Assembly: GCA_036402075.1 (NCBI GenBank)
Contig: DASWTP010000284.1
Span: 41,398 to 105,397 of the forward strand
Source: Chryseosolibacter sp036402075
GTDB taxonomy: Bacteria > Bacteroidota > Bacteroidia > Cytophagales > Cyclobacteriaceae
Reading direction: 5' to 3'
DNA: 64,000 nucleotides
In this document: one piece after another, positions 1 to 8,932 of the stretch
Layout: each line of letters begins with the position of its first letter
How positions within the stretch are numbered: position 1 is the first letter of the stretch
The notes under the pieces: model-generated
What the model saw: only the letters and a program-made list of their open reading frames with translations
What the model was told of the DNA's origin: nothing
Databases searched by the model: none
Translations under genes and position numbers: made by a program

Positions 1-507
1 CTTTCCGAAAACATTCTGTAGTTTGATTAGCGCTTCCGCCAATCGCTGACCAACCGATTTTGAGCGAAGACTTAGGATGACCTCATTCAACTGGAATGTC
101 TCATCGGCCACGAGTTCGTGTACACGCTGGTAAATACTGGGATATGAGCTCATCGAACGTTTGAGCAACATTTTGGGAAGGAAACACACAGTAGCATCAG
201 AAAGACATGTGGCGGTATATGCATTGGTAGTTGCAAAGAGACTTTCATGGCCAAGCGTCCCGCGATCAGCGTATAGGCCCACAGTGACTTTTTCCCCTTT
301 GTGAGATTCTAATGCCACTCTGACTTTCCCCTGCTGGATGCAGAAGAGACCTTCAGGTTCCCTTCCTTGTTCAAAAATATTCTGACCTCTCCTTAAGTTG
401 AGGCTTATAGCATTCCCGCGAAGGTTGCAGCGCTCCTGGTTCGACAGCTCACTTAGCACACTCTGTTTTAAAGACGCACATTCACCTGTACAACAATTTC
501 CCTTCAT
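1..507 (-). CDS. Crp/Fnr-family regulator with Cys-rich N-terminus (partial)
   Basis: Cut by the window start; 169 codons are visible from ATG at 507 and the frame has an in-frame TGA just upstream (511-513). The visible part is a cyclic-nucleotide-binding-like beta-barrel (about residues 30-120: GQNIFEQG, GLFCIQQGKV) followed by the dimerisation helix; the helix-turn-helix lies outside. Cysteines cluster at the N-terminus (C5, C6, C10, C27) with more at C56, C101 and C108. FNR proteins hold an O2-sensing 4Fe-4S cluster with N-terminal cysteines plus one internal cysteine, so an Fe-S sensor is possible, but the spacing is not the E. coli pattern. It is divergent from the PAS operon, with a Crp/Fnr-type palindrome between them at 614-630. 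Family sure; the signal sensed is inference. Confidence 0.85.
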   Translation of the reverse strand, partial: MKGNCCTGECASLKQSVLSELSNQERCNLRGNAISLNLRRGQNIFEQGREPEGLFCIQQGKVRVALESHKGEKVTVGLYADRGTLGHESLFATTNAYTATCLSDATVCFLPKMLLKRSMSSYPSIYQRVHELVADETFQLNEVILSLRSKSVGQRLAEALIKLQNVFGK

Positions 508-613
508 TTCTCAATTGATTTCAATCTCTAAATGCACCGAATCCACTAAAAAAGTAACCGCGACCGGAAACATGGCCAATAATTTATTTAATCGGTCGAA
601 CCACCTCGTTGGC

Positions 614-630
614 ATATGACTTGCGTCATA
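614..630. promoter_or_regulatory. Crp/Fnr-type palindrome in divergent intergenic region
   Basis: TATGAC-ttgc-GTCATA is a perfect inverted repeat with the TGA-N6-TCA core seen at the respiration promoters downstream. It lies 107 bp upstream of the Crp/Fnr gene start and about 164 bp upstream of the PAS gene. Unlike the other sites, I see no TAnnTTTG-like element 33 bp away on either strand, so it may act as a repressor or autoregulatory site. Confidence 0.55.
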
Positions 631-793
631 CTCCAGCCGCGCACCGTACCGGATCAGAAGGGTCATCTTACACACTTCGGCCGACCGTTTTCATGCAACC
701 TTCTATTAGCAATCACACCTGGGCATGTCAGTTCTCCTAACTGAATTCAGGCAAGCTCAGTTACCTTAGATTAAACCGATAAGCCCCCTACGC

Positions 794-1822
794 TTGAAGA
801 CGAAACCTACAGAACATTGTTTCATAAATCTATGTAAGAAGTTACAAGGCGCGTTCTATTTGATCAGGTCAAACGTAGCCGAATCGATTGAATACCGCCC
901 CGCTCAGTGGAACGCCCTGACTGGCTATTCCGTTCAGGAACTGGAGCAGAAAAAAACGAAATTCTTTTTCGGGATCATTCATCCCGAAGACCTCGAAGCT
1001 GTAAGGGCGGAAAAAATGTCGACAAAGGCAAATACAGATCTCAACTGTATCGAGTATCGGATAATATGCGAAAATGGTGACGTAAAATACGTAAAGGACC
1101 AATTTATCACCTACTGCACCGAACTGGATGAAACCTTCACCGAAGGATATATTTCAGAAACTCAACAGGTGAACATCCGCCTTCGTCTGCTGCATCAGCT
1201 CAAGGCCTACCGCGATGCAGTTGATGTAAACATGATTTCCTCGATTACCGACACACGCGGCAAGATCATTTATGCCAACGACAATTTCTGCAAGATCTCA
1301 CAGTACAGCGTAAAGGAGTTAATTGGTCAGAACCATCGTATCATCCGCTCGGGGTATCACGCCCCGGAATTCTTTTCCAACCTGTGGAACACAATTTCAA
1401 GTGGCAAATTGTGGCACGGTGAAATTCTTAATCGAGCTAAGGATGGGTCAACGTATTGGGTTGACACCGTGATCATCCCAATCTTTAACGAGCAAAGGGT
1501 CATTGTCAATTATTTATCGCTGCGGATGCTCATCAGTGACCGCAAATTCGCAGAAGATCAAAATCGCACATACACTGAAATGCTCGAAAAGATCGCCTTC
1601 ATGGTCGCCCATGAAATTCGCGGGCCACTTTGCCGCATCCTTGGGCTCGTCAATATACTTTCGCATGCTGATAACTTCTCCACGGAATCACAAACGGCAC
1701 TCCGTTACCTCCAAACGGCAGCCAACGACCTCAACGAGCTGACCCGCGAACTATCAAACTTTGTTTTTGAGCATGAAATTGAATTGAAGATGAGAAGAGG
1801 CAAAAAACCAAATACGCCCTGA
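794..1822 (+). CDS. PAS-PAS protein with HisKA-like helix but no ATPase domain
   Basis: 342 residues if the TTG at 794 is used; no ATG lies in the short in-frame stretch after the TAG at 767-769, and starting at a later Met would destroy the first PAS domain. PAS 1 covers about residues 25-125 and PAS 2 about 135-250 (GQNHRIIRSG, W.GEI.NRAKDGS.YWVD). A helical segment around residue 270 has AHEIRGPL, resembling the phospho-acceptor box of histidine kinases, but the protein ends about 70 residues later with no N, G1 or G2 ATP-binding boxes. It may be a signalling adaptor that dimerises with another kinase. The next gene starts 19 bp downstream and carries the same PAS subtype. Confidence 0.8.
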   Translation: MKTKPTEHCFINLCKKLQGAFYLIRSNVAESIEYRPAQWNALTGYSVQELEQKKTKFFFGIIHPEDLEAVRAEKMSTKANTDLNCIEYRIICENGDVKYVKDQFITYCTELDETFTEGYISETQQVNIRLRLLHQLKAYRDAVDVNMISSITDTRGKIIYANDNFCKISQYSVKELIGQNHRIIRSGYHAPEFFSNLWNTISSGKLWHGEILNRAKDGSTYWVDTVIIPIFNEQRVIVNYLSLRMLISDRKFAEDQNRTYTEMLEKIAFMVAHEIRGPLCRILGLVNILSHADNFSTESQTALRYLQTAANDLNELTRELSNFVFEHEIELKMRRGKKPNTP

Positions 1823-1841
1823 ATAAATCCCCTGATAAATT

Positions 1842-3908
1842 ATGAAAAGGATCACTCTCATTACGCGACAACAACTAAGCCAGATCACTTCGGAAAACCA
1901 CGTTCTTAAGAACGATCTTGAAGCTGCAACAGAATTTGTCAACCAGATCACTGCCGGAAACTTTGCAGTCCAATGTCGTGGAACAACTGTCGCGACACAC
2001 CTTACAACAGCACTGGAGAAGCTGCGTGACAAAACGGCCAACCTGCACAAGGAAGAAAAACAGCGGAACTGGGTTAACGAAGGACTGGCAAAATTTGCGG
2101 AGTTGTTGAGAATTCACCAGCAAGATAAGCTTGAAGATGTTTTTTATAAAGTCGTCAGTAATCTCGTTAACTACCTGGCAGCTAATCAAGGCGCGATTTT
2201 CCTTGCTAAAACGCAAAGCGAAACCGAGGGTCTTGAGCTGATCAGTTGCTATGCCTATCAAAAACGAAAATACGTAACCCGACAGCTTGCTCCGGGTGAA
2301 GGACTTGCAGGCCAATGTTTCCTGGAAAAAGATGTTATTTATCTGACGGAAGTACCCGACAACTATATCAAGATCACTTCAGGACTTGGCGAGGCGCTTC
2401 CGCGATGCATACTTCTGGTGCCGTTGCTGAACGATGGTGCATGTGTCGGGGTGATCGAGATTGCATCATTTACGCGTTTTGAATTATTCCAGATCGACTT
2501 TATTCGAAAGGTGGCGGAAAGCATTGCCTCTGCGTATACCAATATCCGTATAAACGCGCACACCCAATACCTCCTTAACGAAAGTCGAATGCAGGCAGAG
2601 GCGCTGAAATCGCAGGAAGAAGAGATGCGGCAGAATATGGAAGAACTTACGGCCAGCCAGGAAGAGCTGAAACGAATACAACTGGAAACCGATGCGCAGA
2701 ATAAAATCTTCAACTCCATGGCCATTGTTTCCAAAACGGATGTTCGCGGGAATATTACCTATGTGAATGAAGAGTTCTTAAAATGGTCAAAGTATACGCG
2801 CGAAGAAGTGATCGGCAAAAATCACCGGATCTTAAAGTCAGGCCATCAGGCGGATTCGTTGTTTAAAGAGCTGTGGGATACAATAAGCAGTGGGCGCATG
2901 TGGCGGGGAGAGGTTAAGAACCGCGCGAAAGACGGAACTTACTATTGGGTTGATGCGATCATTGCACCCGTGCTTGATCACAACGGGTTGCCGAAGGAAT
3001 ATATTTCACAGCGATTCGTCATAAATGAAAAAAAAGAAAAAGAGGAAAAGATGAACCTGATACTCCAGGAATCGCAGGCGAAGGAAGAGGAGTTACGGCA
3101 AAATATGGAGGAACTTCAGGCCCAACAGGAAGAGTTACAGCGAATTCATCGGGAGATCGAGGCGCAAACAACGATCATCAACAGCACGGCCATAGTTTCG
3201 CGCACTGACGCACGCGGTAACATCACGTACGTCAATGACGAGTTCGTGAAATGGTCAAAGTATTCCCGCGAAGACGTGATCGGAAAAAATCACAGAATTC
3301 TGAAATCAGGTCACCAGGCTGACGAAATTTTTCACGACCTCTGGAAAACAATCAGCAGTGGCAAAACGTGGCGCGGGGAGGTGAAGAATAAAGCAAAGGA
3401 TGGCAGTTACTATTGGGTGGATGCAATCATTGCTCCCGTGTTGGATTCAGCAGGGAAGCCTAAAGAATACATCGCGCAGCGGTTTGTAATCAATGAAAAA
3501 AAGAATAAGGAAGAGACCATGCGCAAAATCCTGGCAGAGACGGAGGCCCAAACGAAAATCATAAACAGTATAGCTATCGTTTCGAAAACCGATCTCAGGG
3601 GAAACATTACGTTTGTGAATGATGAATTCGTCAAGTGGTCCAAATATCGCCCGGAGGAAGTCTTGGGCAAAAATCACCGGCTGCTGAAATCTGGCGATCA
3701 ACCAGATGAAATCTTTGAGGATCTTTGGAAAACAATCAGCAACGGAAAAATATGGCGAGGGAAAGTTAAGAACAAGGCCAAGGATGGGTCGTTTTATTGG
3801 GTGGACGCCATCATCGCTCCCGTGCTTGATGAAAATGGCAAGCCTAAGGAATACATCGCCCAACGATTTGTCATCAAAGACACCGAACAGCGTCTGATAC
3901 AATTATGA
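1842..3908 (+). CDS. GAF protein with three near-identical PAS domains, no output domain
   Basis: 688 residues: an N-terminal helical part, a GAF domain (about 95-240), a coiled coil (about 255-285, EEEMRQNMEEL), then PAS domains at about 286-400, 442-556 and 570-684. Each PAS unit carries WSKY.RE(E/D)V.GKNHR.LKSG, LW.TIS.GK.WRG and KDG.(Y/F)YWVDAIIAPVLD. The coiled coil recurs before PAS 2. There is no kinase, cyclase, EAL, HD or DNA-binding domain, so it probably works through a partner. Its stop overlaps the start of the cytochrome b5-like gene (ATGA), which suggests translational coupling. The ligand of the GAF or PAS domains cannot be read from sequence. Confidence 0.85.
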   Translation: MKRITLITRQQLSQITSENHVLKNDLEAATEFVNQITAGNFAVQCRGTTVATHLTTALEKLRDKTANLHKEEKQRNWVNEGLAKFAELLRIHQQDKLEDVFYKVVSNLVNYLAANQGAIFLAKTQSETEGLELISCYAYQKRKYVTRQLAPGEGLAGQCFLEKDVIYLTEVPDNYIKITSGLGEALPRCILLVPLLNDGACVGVIEIASFTRFELFQIDFIRKVAESIASAYTNIRINAHTQYLLNESRMQAEALKSQEEEMRQNMEELTASQEELKRIQLETDAQNKIFNSMAIVSKTDVRGNITYVNEEFLKWSKYTREEVIGKNHRILKSGHQADSLFKELWDTISSGRMWRGEVKNRAKDGTYYWVDAIIAPVLDHNGLPKEYISQRFVINEKKEKEEKMNLILQESQAKEEELRQNMEELQAQQEELQRIHREIEAQTTIINSTAIVSRTDARGNITYVNDEFVKWSKYSREDVIGKNHRILKSGHQADEIFHDLWKTISSGKTWRGEVKNKAKDGSYYWVDAIIAPVLDSAGKPKEYIAQRFVINEKKNKEETMRKILAETEAQTKIINSIAIVSKTDLRGNITFVNDEFVKWSKYRPEEVLGKNHRLLKSGDQPDEIFEDLWKTISNGKIWRGKVKNKAKDGSFYWVDAIIAPVLDENGKPKEYIAQRFVIKDTEQRLIQL
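2698..3890 (+). repeat. Tandem coding repeat: three PAS modules
   Basis: Three copies of a PAS module begin near 2698, 3166 and 3550 inside one reading frame. The first spacing is longer (about 468 bp) because it includes the coiled-coil linker; the second is about 384 bp. Protein identity between copies is high over about 115 residues, which points to recent internal duplication. Confidence 0.8.
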
Positions 3909-4165
3909 GTACGGACACGTTATCGCTAAAGGTTTACACCGCAGATGAACTGAAAAAAAGAAACGGAATTGAATCGCACGAAATATGGATTGCATATAAG
4001 GGCCTGATCTACGATGTCTCACATTCGCCCTTGTTCCCTGGCGGCAAACATTATCGCCACAACAGTGGCTGCGACCTAACCGACCAGATGGCGCTCGCAC
4101 CTCACCTGGACGATGTTATGAACAAATTCAGAATCGTAGGAAAAATATCGGATGAGTCACACTAA
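3905..4165 (+). CDS. Cytochrome b5-like heme/steroid-binding domain protein
   Basis: 86 residues, essentially one cytochrome b5-like domain (YTADELKKRNG, WIAYKGLIYDVS, FPGGKHYRHNSGCDLT, HLDDVM). The family is small and soluble and is predicted to bind heme or a steroid-like ligand; here His in GGKHYRH and in APHLDD could serve as axial ligands. There is no signal peptide or membrane segment. The ATG overlaps the stop of the GAF-PAS3 gene by 4 bp, so the two are probably made together. It converges with the beta-CASP gene by 4 bp. A redox or gas-signalling role with the PAS proteins is inference. Confidence 0.8.
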   Translation: MSTDTLSLKVYTADELKKRNGIESHEIWIAYKGLIYDVSHSPLFPGGKHYRHNSGCDLTDQMALAPHLDDVMNKFRIVGKISDESH

Positions 4166-5559
4166 ATACCCTGGAACAAATTTACCGTTTCCAGGTATTG
4201 CGGCTCGATAACATTCCAGCCGAGCGTAGCCCTGATTTCGTCCGCATATTTCTTTAAGCCAGGATTTTCGCCATGCACAACGAAGGTCATCTTCGGCTTG
4301 TCTCTGAAATTTTTCATCCATGTGAAAAGTTCCGACCGGTCTGCATGACCTGAAAGCGAAGTCATGTTCTCAACGCGGCAAAGCACGGGCACTTCCTCGC
4401 CAAAGATCCTTATCGTTGGGGATTTATCCACCAGCTTACGTCCTCGTGTTCCTTCAGCCTGATAGCCGGACACCAAAAGCGTATCCTGCTTGTTGCGCAG
4501 CCGGTGATACATGTGGTGAAGTATCCTTCCGCCTGTCATCATCCCACTGGACGAAATAATGATCGCGTTTCCCTTGATCGCATTTAGGGCTTTTGAGTGC
4601 TGTCCGGTCTTCACAAACACGAGCATGTTTGTCTCCATTTGCCGCGCAAACTCAGAATGATTGAATTTTACTTTATGATATTTTGGATATCGATAATAAA
4701 GGTACGTTGCTGAGGTAGCCATCGGGCTGTCGATGTATACCGGCACATCCGGAATCAGATCTGCCTCCATGAGCTGATGAAAATAATAAAGGAGCAGCTG
4801 TGTGCGTCCCACAGCAAACGCGGGAATCAGTAAGACTCCACCCTGGCGGAAAGTTTCGTTAACGATTCTTGCCAGCTCAGCCGGGGGATCACCGGCCGCA
4901 TTGTCTTTATTGCCATAAGTTGATTCGATGAATAGGATGTCTGCACTTTCCACAAGGGCCGGACTATGAAGCATGGCATCCTGATACCTGCCAAGGTCTC
5001 CGGAAAAAACAATTTTCTTGCGCTGGCTGTGCCCATTGATAAACATCTCCGTGATGGCGGCACCAAGCAAGTGTCCGGCATTTCGAAAAATAATTTCAAT
5101 CCGGTCGTGGATCGTGATTCTTTCGTCAAAATCAAATCGCTTCAAAAGCGGGAAGACTGCGAACGCATCGTTAGCCGTATACAGCGGCAGCGGATTCGAA
5201 TGTTTTGAATATCCTTTTGTTGCCGCATAGCTGGCTTCCTCTTCCTGGAGTTTCGCAGAGTCGAGTAGCATAATCTCCATCAGGTCGGCTGTGGGGCGTG
5301 TGCAATAGATCGGCCCGTTAAAACCTTCCTTGACCAGCTTCGGCAAGTAGCCGGTGTGGTCAATGTGTGCATGGCTGATAATGACAGCATTAATAGATTC
5401 TGCATCCACCGGGAATTCCTCCCAGTTTCTCAGCCGTAGCTCCTTTAATCCTTGAAATAATCCGCAATCGAATAGAATGCGGAAACCATCGAATTCAAGC
5501 AGAAATCGCGAGCCGGTGACTGTGCCGCTTGCACCGAGAAATTTTACACGAACGTCCAT
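4162..5559 (-). CDS. Metallo-beta-lactamase fold, beta-CASP RNA-processing type hydrolase
   Basis: 465 residues from ATG at 5559. A TTG at 5604 would add 15 residues, but the domain begins with MDVRVKFLGASGTVTGSR, so the ATG is preferred. Zinc-ligand motif HAHIDHTG is at about residue 60, followed by a beta-CASP insert (SGDLGRYQDAML, FIESTYGNK, IPAFAVGRTQ) and the C-terminal RNA-specificity part (SSSGMMTGGR, VSGYQAEGTRGR, SGHADRSEL). The family includes CPSF73/Ysh1-like nucleases. Expected cytosolic, acting on RNA; the substrate here is unknown. It is convergent with the b5-like gene and divergent from the stress-protein operon, sharing the region that holds two Crp/Fnr-type sites. Confidence 0.9.
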   Translation of the reverse strand: MDVRVKFLGASGTVTGSRFLLEFDGFRILFDCGLFQGLKELRLRNWEEFPVDAESINAVIISHAHIDHTGYLPKLVKEGFNGPIYCTRPTADLMEIMLLDSAKLQEEEASYAATKGYSKHSNPLPLYTANDAFAVFPLLKRFDFDERITIHDRIEIIFRNAGHLLGAAITEMFINGHSQRKKIVFSGDLGRYQDAMLHSPALVESADILFIESTYGNKDNAAGDPPAELARIVNETFRQGGVLLIPAFAVGRTQLLLYYFHQLMEADLIPDVPVYIDSPMATSATYLYYRYPKYHKVKFNHSEFARQMETNMLVFVKTGQHSKALNAIKGNAIIISSSGMMTGGRILHHMYHRLRNKQDTLLVSGYQAEGTRGRKLVDKSPTIRIFGEEVPVLCRVENMTSLSGHADRSELFTWMKNFRDKPKMTFVVHGENPGLKKYADEIRATLGWNVIEPQYLETVNLFQGI

Positions 5560-5598
5560 CTTACAGGCAAATAAGCAGGTGAAAAGGTATCGATAAAC

Positions 5599-5663
5599 TG
5601 ACAAAAATCATGTTTCAGAGTGACTATCCTCAAAAGAAAGGATTTGAAGCCTAAATACTTTTG
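5599..5663 (+). promoter_or_regulatory. Tandem Crp/Fnr-type sites plus -7 element for usp-ccoI operon
   Basis: Sites TGACAAAAATCA (5599-5610) and TGACTATCCTCA (5621-5632) have centres 22 bp apart. The -7-like element TACTTTTG (5656-5663) is centred 33 bp after the second site, which places that site near -41 (class II position). Predicted transcript start is near 5667, about 17 nt before the ATG at 5684. Confidence 0.75.
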
Positions 5664-5683
5664 AAACATCAAACATCATAGCC

Positions 5684-6532
5684 ATGAAAAAAATACTGGT
5701 TCCATTCGATTTCTCCAAGACCGCTGTTAATGCATTTCGGTTTGCCGTAGACGTTGCCCTGCAGTCAAAGGGAACAATCTATTTGTTGCATGTTATCGAG
5801 CTTCCCGTCATTAACGATCCGGTGATCATGCCCGTGATGACGTTTGAACAAGACTTTCTCAAAACGCTTCGCGACAAAGCAGTGGCGCAATTCGACAAAG
5901 TTATTGCCAAATATGCAACCGGTGTTAAGGTATCGAAAAATGTTGAGTTCGGCTCGCCCGCGCGAACCATCAATGATTTCGCAAACAAACAAGGCGTTGA
6001 TTTGATCGTCATGGGGTCACATGGCGCATCCGGACTCCGCGAGATCTTCATTGGCTCGAACGCTGAGAAGGTTGTGCGCAACTCGTCTATCCCGGTGCTG
6101 ATCTTCAAAAACTACTTCAAAGGTGCCATCAAAAACATTGTTTTTCCCAATACCCTTGATCTTGAAAAGATGCAGGACTTCACTATGAAAGTAAAGGCAT
6201 TGCAAGCATTCTTCAAGGCAAAAGTTCACATCGTATACATTAATACCCCAACGAATTTTACATCAGACACGGTTACGCTGGCGCGCCTGAAAGCCTTTGC
6301 AAAACAATTCATGTTCAAAGATTTTACGCTTAACATCTTCAATCACCAGTATGAGGAAGAAGGTATCCTCGAATTTGCAAAAAGCATTGACGCAGATCTG
6401 ATTGCGGTCGGAACGCACGGACGCAAAGGTATATCCCATCTGATCAACGGAAGCCTGGCCGAAAATATTGTCAACCATTCGAAGTCAGCCATCTGGACCT
6501 ATAACCTAACGCTTGAAACCGCACCTGTATGA
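5684..6532 (+). CDS. Universal stress protein, two Usp domains
   Basis: 282 residues with two UspA domains in tandem (about 1-140 and 150-280). Both keep the nucleotide-binding pattern G-x2-G-x9-G(S/T): GSHGASGLREIFIGSN in the first and GTHGRKGISHLINGS in the second, so ATP binding is likely. First gene of a tight operon: its stop overlaps the ccoI start by 4 bp (ATGA). It is preceded by paired Crp/Fnr-type sites and a -7 element. Usp proteins help cells through starvation or low oxygen; the precise role here is not known. A close relative lies at 37112-37969 under the same promoter type. Confidence 0.9.
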   Translation: MKKILVPFDFSKTAVNAFRFAVDVALQSKGTIYLLHVIELPVINDPVIMPVMTFEQDFLKTLRDKAVAQFDKVIAKYATGVKVSKNVEFGSPARTINDFANKQGVDLIVMGSHGASGLREIFIGSNAEKVVRNSSIPVLIFKNYFKGAIKNIVFPNTLDLEKMQDFTMKVKALQAFFKAKVHIVYINTPTNFTSDTVTLARLKAFAKQFMFKDFTLNIFNHQYEEEGILEFAKSIDADLIAVGTHGRKGISHLINGSLAENIVNHSKSAIWTYNLTLETAPV

Positions 6533-8928
6533 CGTCATCCGAAGTAATCACTGACCTGAAATGTTATCACTGTGGTCAGCGATGCGAAGACATTTTGTGG
6601 GTGCAGGATAAATCATTCTGTTGTTATGGGTGCAAAACCGTTTTCGAGATTTTGAACGAGAACGACCTGTGCGAATACTACAACCTTGACAAAAATCCAG
6701 GCATTCAACGCACAAAGGTCAGCGAAGAAAATTTTTCGTACCTCGACCAGCAAGACATCAGAAAAAAAGTTATCGCATTTGATTCGCCATCATTCGCGAA
6801 GGTGCGATTTTATGTACCCGCGGTTCATTGTATTTCCTGTATCTGGCTGCTGGAAAACCTTCGGAAATTAAATCCTGGCATCCTCAAATCAGAAGTGAAT
6901 TTCGCTCAGAAAGCGGTGGCCATCGACTTTGACCCTGCAAAAACAAACCTCTGCGGAGTAGCCCGTGCGCTCAGTCTAGTGGGCTACCCTCCTCAAATAA
7001 ACCTCGACTCGAAAGGAGACAAAGCTGCCAGGCGTATCGATAAAACCCTGGTGTTGAAGCTCGCGCTGGCAGGGTTCTGCTTCGGGAACGTAATGCTCTT
7101 CAGTTTCCCGGAATATCTCGGACTGGACCATCATGACAAAGGATTGATGAGAATCTTCTCTTTCCTGAACCTCGCGCTTTCGGTGCCTGTGTTCTTCTAC
7201 AGCGCAGCAGACTATTTCCGATCCTCCTACAAAAGTTTTCAGCAGCGGCAACTGAACATTGATGTGCCCATCGCTGCAGGCTTGCTCGCCCTGTTCCTGC
7301 GAAGCACCTATGATATTATTACCGCCACCGGCCCCGGCTACCTTGATTCATTTACCGGGTTGGTATTCTTTCTCCTGATTGGTCGCTGGTTTCAAAGTAA
7401 AACCTATGAGAGTCTGGCCTTTGACCGCGACTTCACTTCTTACTTTCCCCTTGCCATTAATCGCCTGGCAAAAGACGAATGGAAGCCTGCGGTCATCTAT
7501 GACCTCAGAAGAGGTGATACAATTCAGGTTCGCAACATGGAAATTATTCCAGCCGACAGCACTCTTCTTGATAATCACGCGTACATCGATTATAGCTTTG
7601 TCACTGGCGAATCAAAGCCGGTAAAGGTAAACCAGGCAGACCTGGTGTATGCCGGGGGACGACTGGTCGGAGCTCCTGTTAAACTGGTCGTAGAAAACAG
7701 GGTTTCCCAAAGTCACCTGACGAGTTTATGGAACAACGGGGCATTCCGGAAAATCACGGAAAGCAAATATCAAAAAACCATTGATCGTGCTGCGCGGATT
7801 TTTACCTGGATTGTGATCGGTATTGCGATTGTTACCGCTGTGTACTGGCAAACGTATGATCCCAGCGAGATGTGGCTGGTCCTTACATCCGTCCTGATGG
7901 TGGCGTGCCCTTGTGCCCTTGCCCTCGCAGCTCCGTTCACCTATGGAAGCATGTTGAGAATTTTTGGCAAGAATCAATTCTACCTGAAGAACGCTGACGT
8001 CATTGAACGATTGGCCAACATAGATTCGATTGTGTTCGACAAGACTGGCACGATCACCCATGGCAGCACCCCGGATGTAACATTTATTGGGGCGCTTACA
8101 GCAGACGAATATGCCGCGGTAAAGCTTGTTGCTTCGTGTTCGTCACACCCTCTAAGCACGATTGTGGCAAAATCCATTCACACCAAAACCCCCGACCCGG
8201 TTGTCGATTTCCACGAGCTTCCAGGAAAAGGTATTCAGGGAACGGTGGGCGAAAAAAATATCCGACTCGGGTCGGCCGCGTTCATTGGCACCACTCCGCA
8301 ACCCGACACTGCAAGTTCATACGTCTTCGTTTCTGTAGACGGAGCTGTAAAGGGCTTCTTCACAATCAAGGTGGCGGTGCGACAGAACATCGCTCAGATG
8401 ATTAAACGCCTTGGCAACAAATGCACTGCGCTGTTGTCAGGTGACAGCGATGCCGACAGGCCGAAGATGAGAAACCTTTTCAACCCTTCGACACAGCTAT
8501 TGTTTTATCAGGATCCCCATGATAAGCTGGCGTACATCAAGTCGCTACAAACCACGGGACAGAATGTGCTGATGGTTGGCGATGGATTGAACGACTCTGG
8601 CGCGCTGAAACAAAGTAATGTGGGAGTTGCAGTGACAGACGACACTGGCGTTTTTACGCCTGCCTGTGATGGCATCCTGAGCGGACAAAATTTATCTATT
8701 CTTGATAAGTTTCTTGAACTTGCAAAAACATCCACTATAATCCTGCGAACCGGTTTTGGCATCTCATTCTTTTACAACGCGATAGCATTGACATTTGCCG
8801 TCACCGGAAACCTTACTCCACTTGTAGCGGCTATCCTCATGCCGATCAGCAGCATCAGCGTTGTTGGATTCTCATCGCTGGCAGTTTCTTTTATGGCTAA
8901 GAAGACATTGAACTCAAACCAGTTTTAA
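6529..8928 (+). CDS. ccoI: Copper-translocating P-type ATPase for cbb3 oxidase assembly (CcoI/FixI)
   Basis: 799 residues. The N-terminal cysteine-rich metal-binding domain typical of FixI/CcoI (C12, C15, C19, C31, C32, C35) is followed by an HMA-type CISC motif (C101, C104), transmembrane helices, the copper-channel motif CPC (C460, C462) and the phosphorylation site DKTGT (D504). TGES-type motif (VTGESKPV) and GDGLND are also present. It should export or deliver copper across the inner membrane for the CuB centre of cbb3 oxidase. Four-base overlap with usp upstream; the CoA-transferase begins 4 nt after its stop, and ccoS follows. The structural cco genes lie at 28340-33556. Confidence 0.93.
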   Translation: MTSSEVITDLKCYHCGQRCEDILWVQDKSFCCYGCKTVFEILNENDLCEYYNLDKNPGIQRTKVSEENFSYLDQQDIRKKVIAFDSPSFAKVRFYVPAVHCISCIWLLENLRKLNPGILKSEVNFAQKAVAIDFDPAKTNLCGVARALSLVGYPPQINLDSKGDKAARRIDKTLVLKLALAGFCFGNVMLFSFPEYLGLDHHDKGLMRIFSFLNLALSVPVFFYSAADYFRSSYKSFQQRQLNIDVPIAAGLLALFLRSTYDIITATGPGYLDSFTGLVFFLLIGRWFQSKTYESLAFDRDFTSYFPLAINRLAKDEWKPAVIYDLRRGDTIQVRNMEIIPADSTLLDNHAYIDYSFVTGESKPVKVNQADLVYAGGRLVGAPVKLVVENRVSQSHLTSLWNNGAFRKITESKYQKTIDRAARIFTWIVIGIAIVTAVYWQTYDPSEMWLVLTSVLMVACPCALALAAPFTYGSMLRIFGKNQFYLKNADVIERLANIDSIVFDKTGTITHGSTPDVTFIGALTADEYAAVKLVASCSSHPLSTIVAKSIHTKTPDPVVDFHELPGKGIQGTVGEKNIRLGSAAFIGTTPQPDTASSYVFVSVDGAVKGFFTIKVAVRQNIAQMIKRLGNKCTALLSGDSDADRPKMRNLFNPSTQLLFYQDPHDKLAYIKSLQTTGQNVLMVGDGLNDSGALKQSNVGVAVTDDTGVFTPACDGILSGQNLSILDKFLELAKTSTIILRTGFGISFFYNAIALTFAVTGNLTPLVAAILMPISSISVVGFSSLAVSFMAKKTLNSNQF

Positions 8929-8932
8929 AAAT

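Noticed and set aside
398..619. Plus-strand frame over the 5' end of the Crp/Fnr gene
   Set aside because: The minus strand encodes a clear cyclic-nucleotide-binding domain here, so the plus frame is a shadow.
5568..5575. Possible -7 element on the minus strand for the beta-CASP gene, spaced 33 bp from the first Crp/Fnr site
   Set aside because: Only TTTG fits; the TA part is missing and the leader would be about 5 nt. Bidirectional control cannot be supported.
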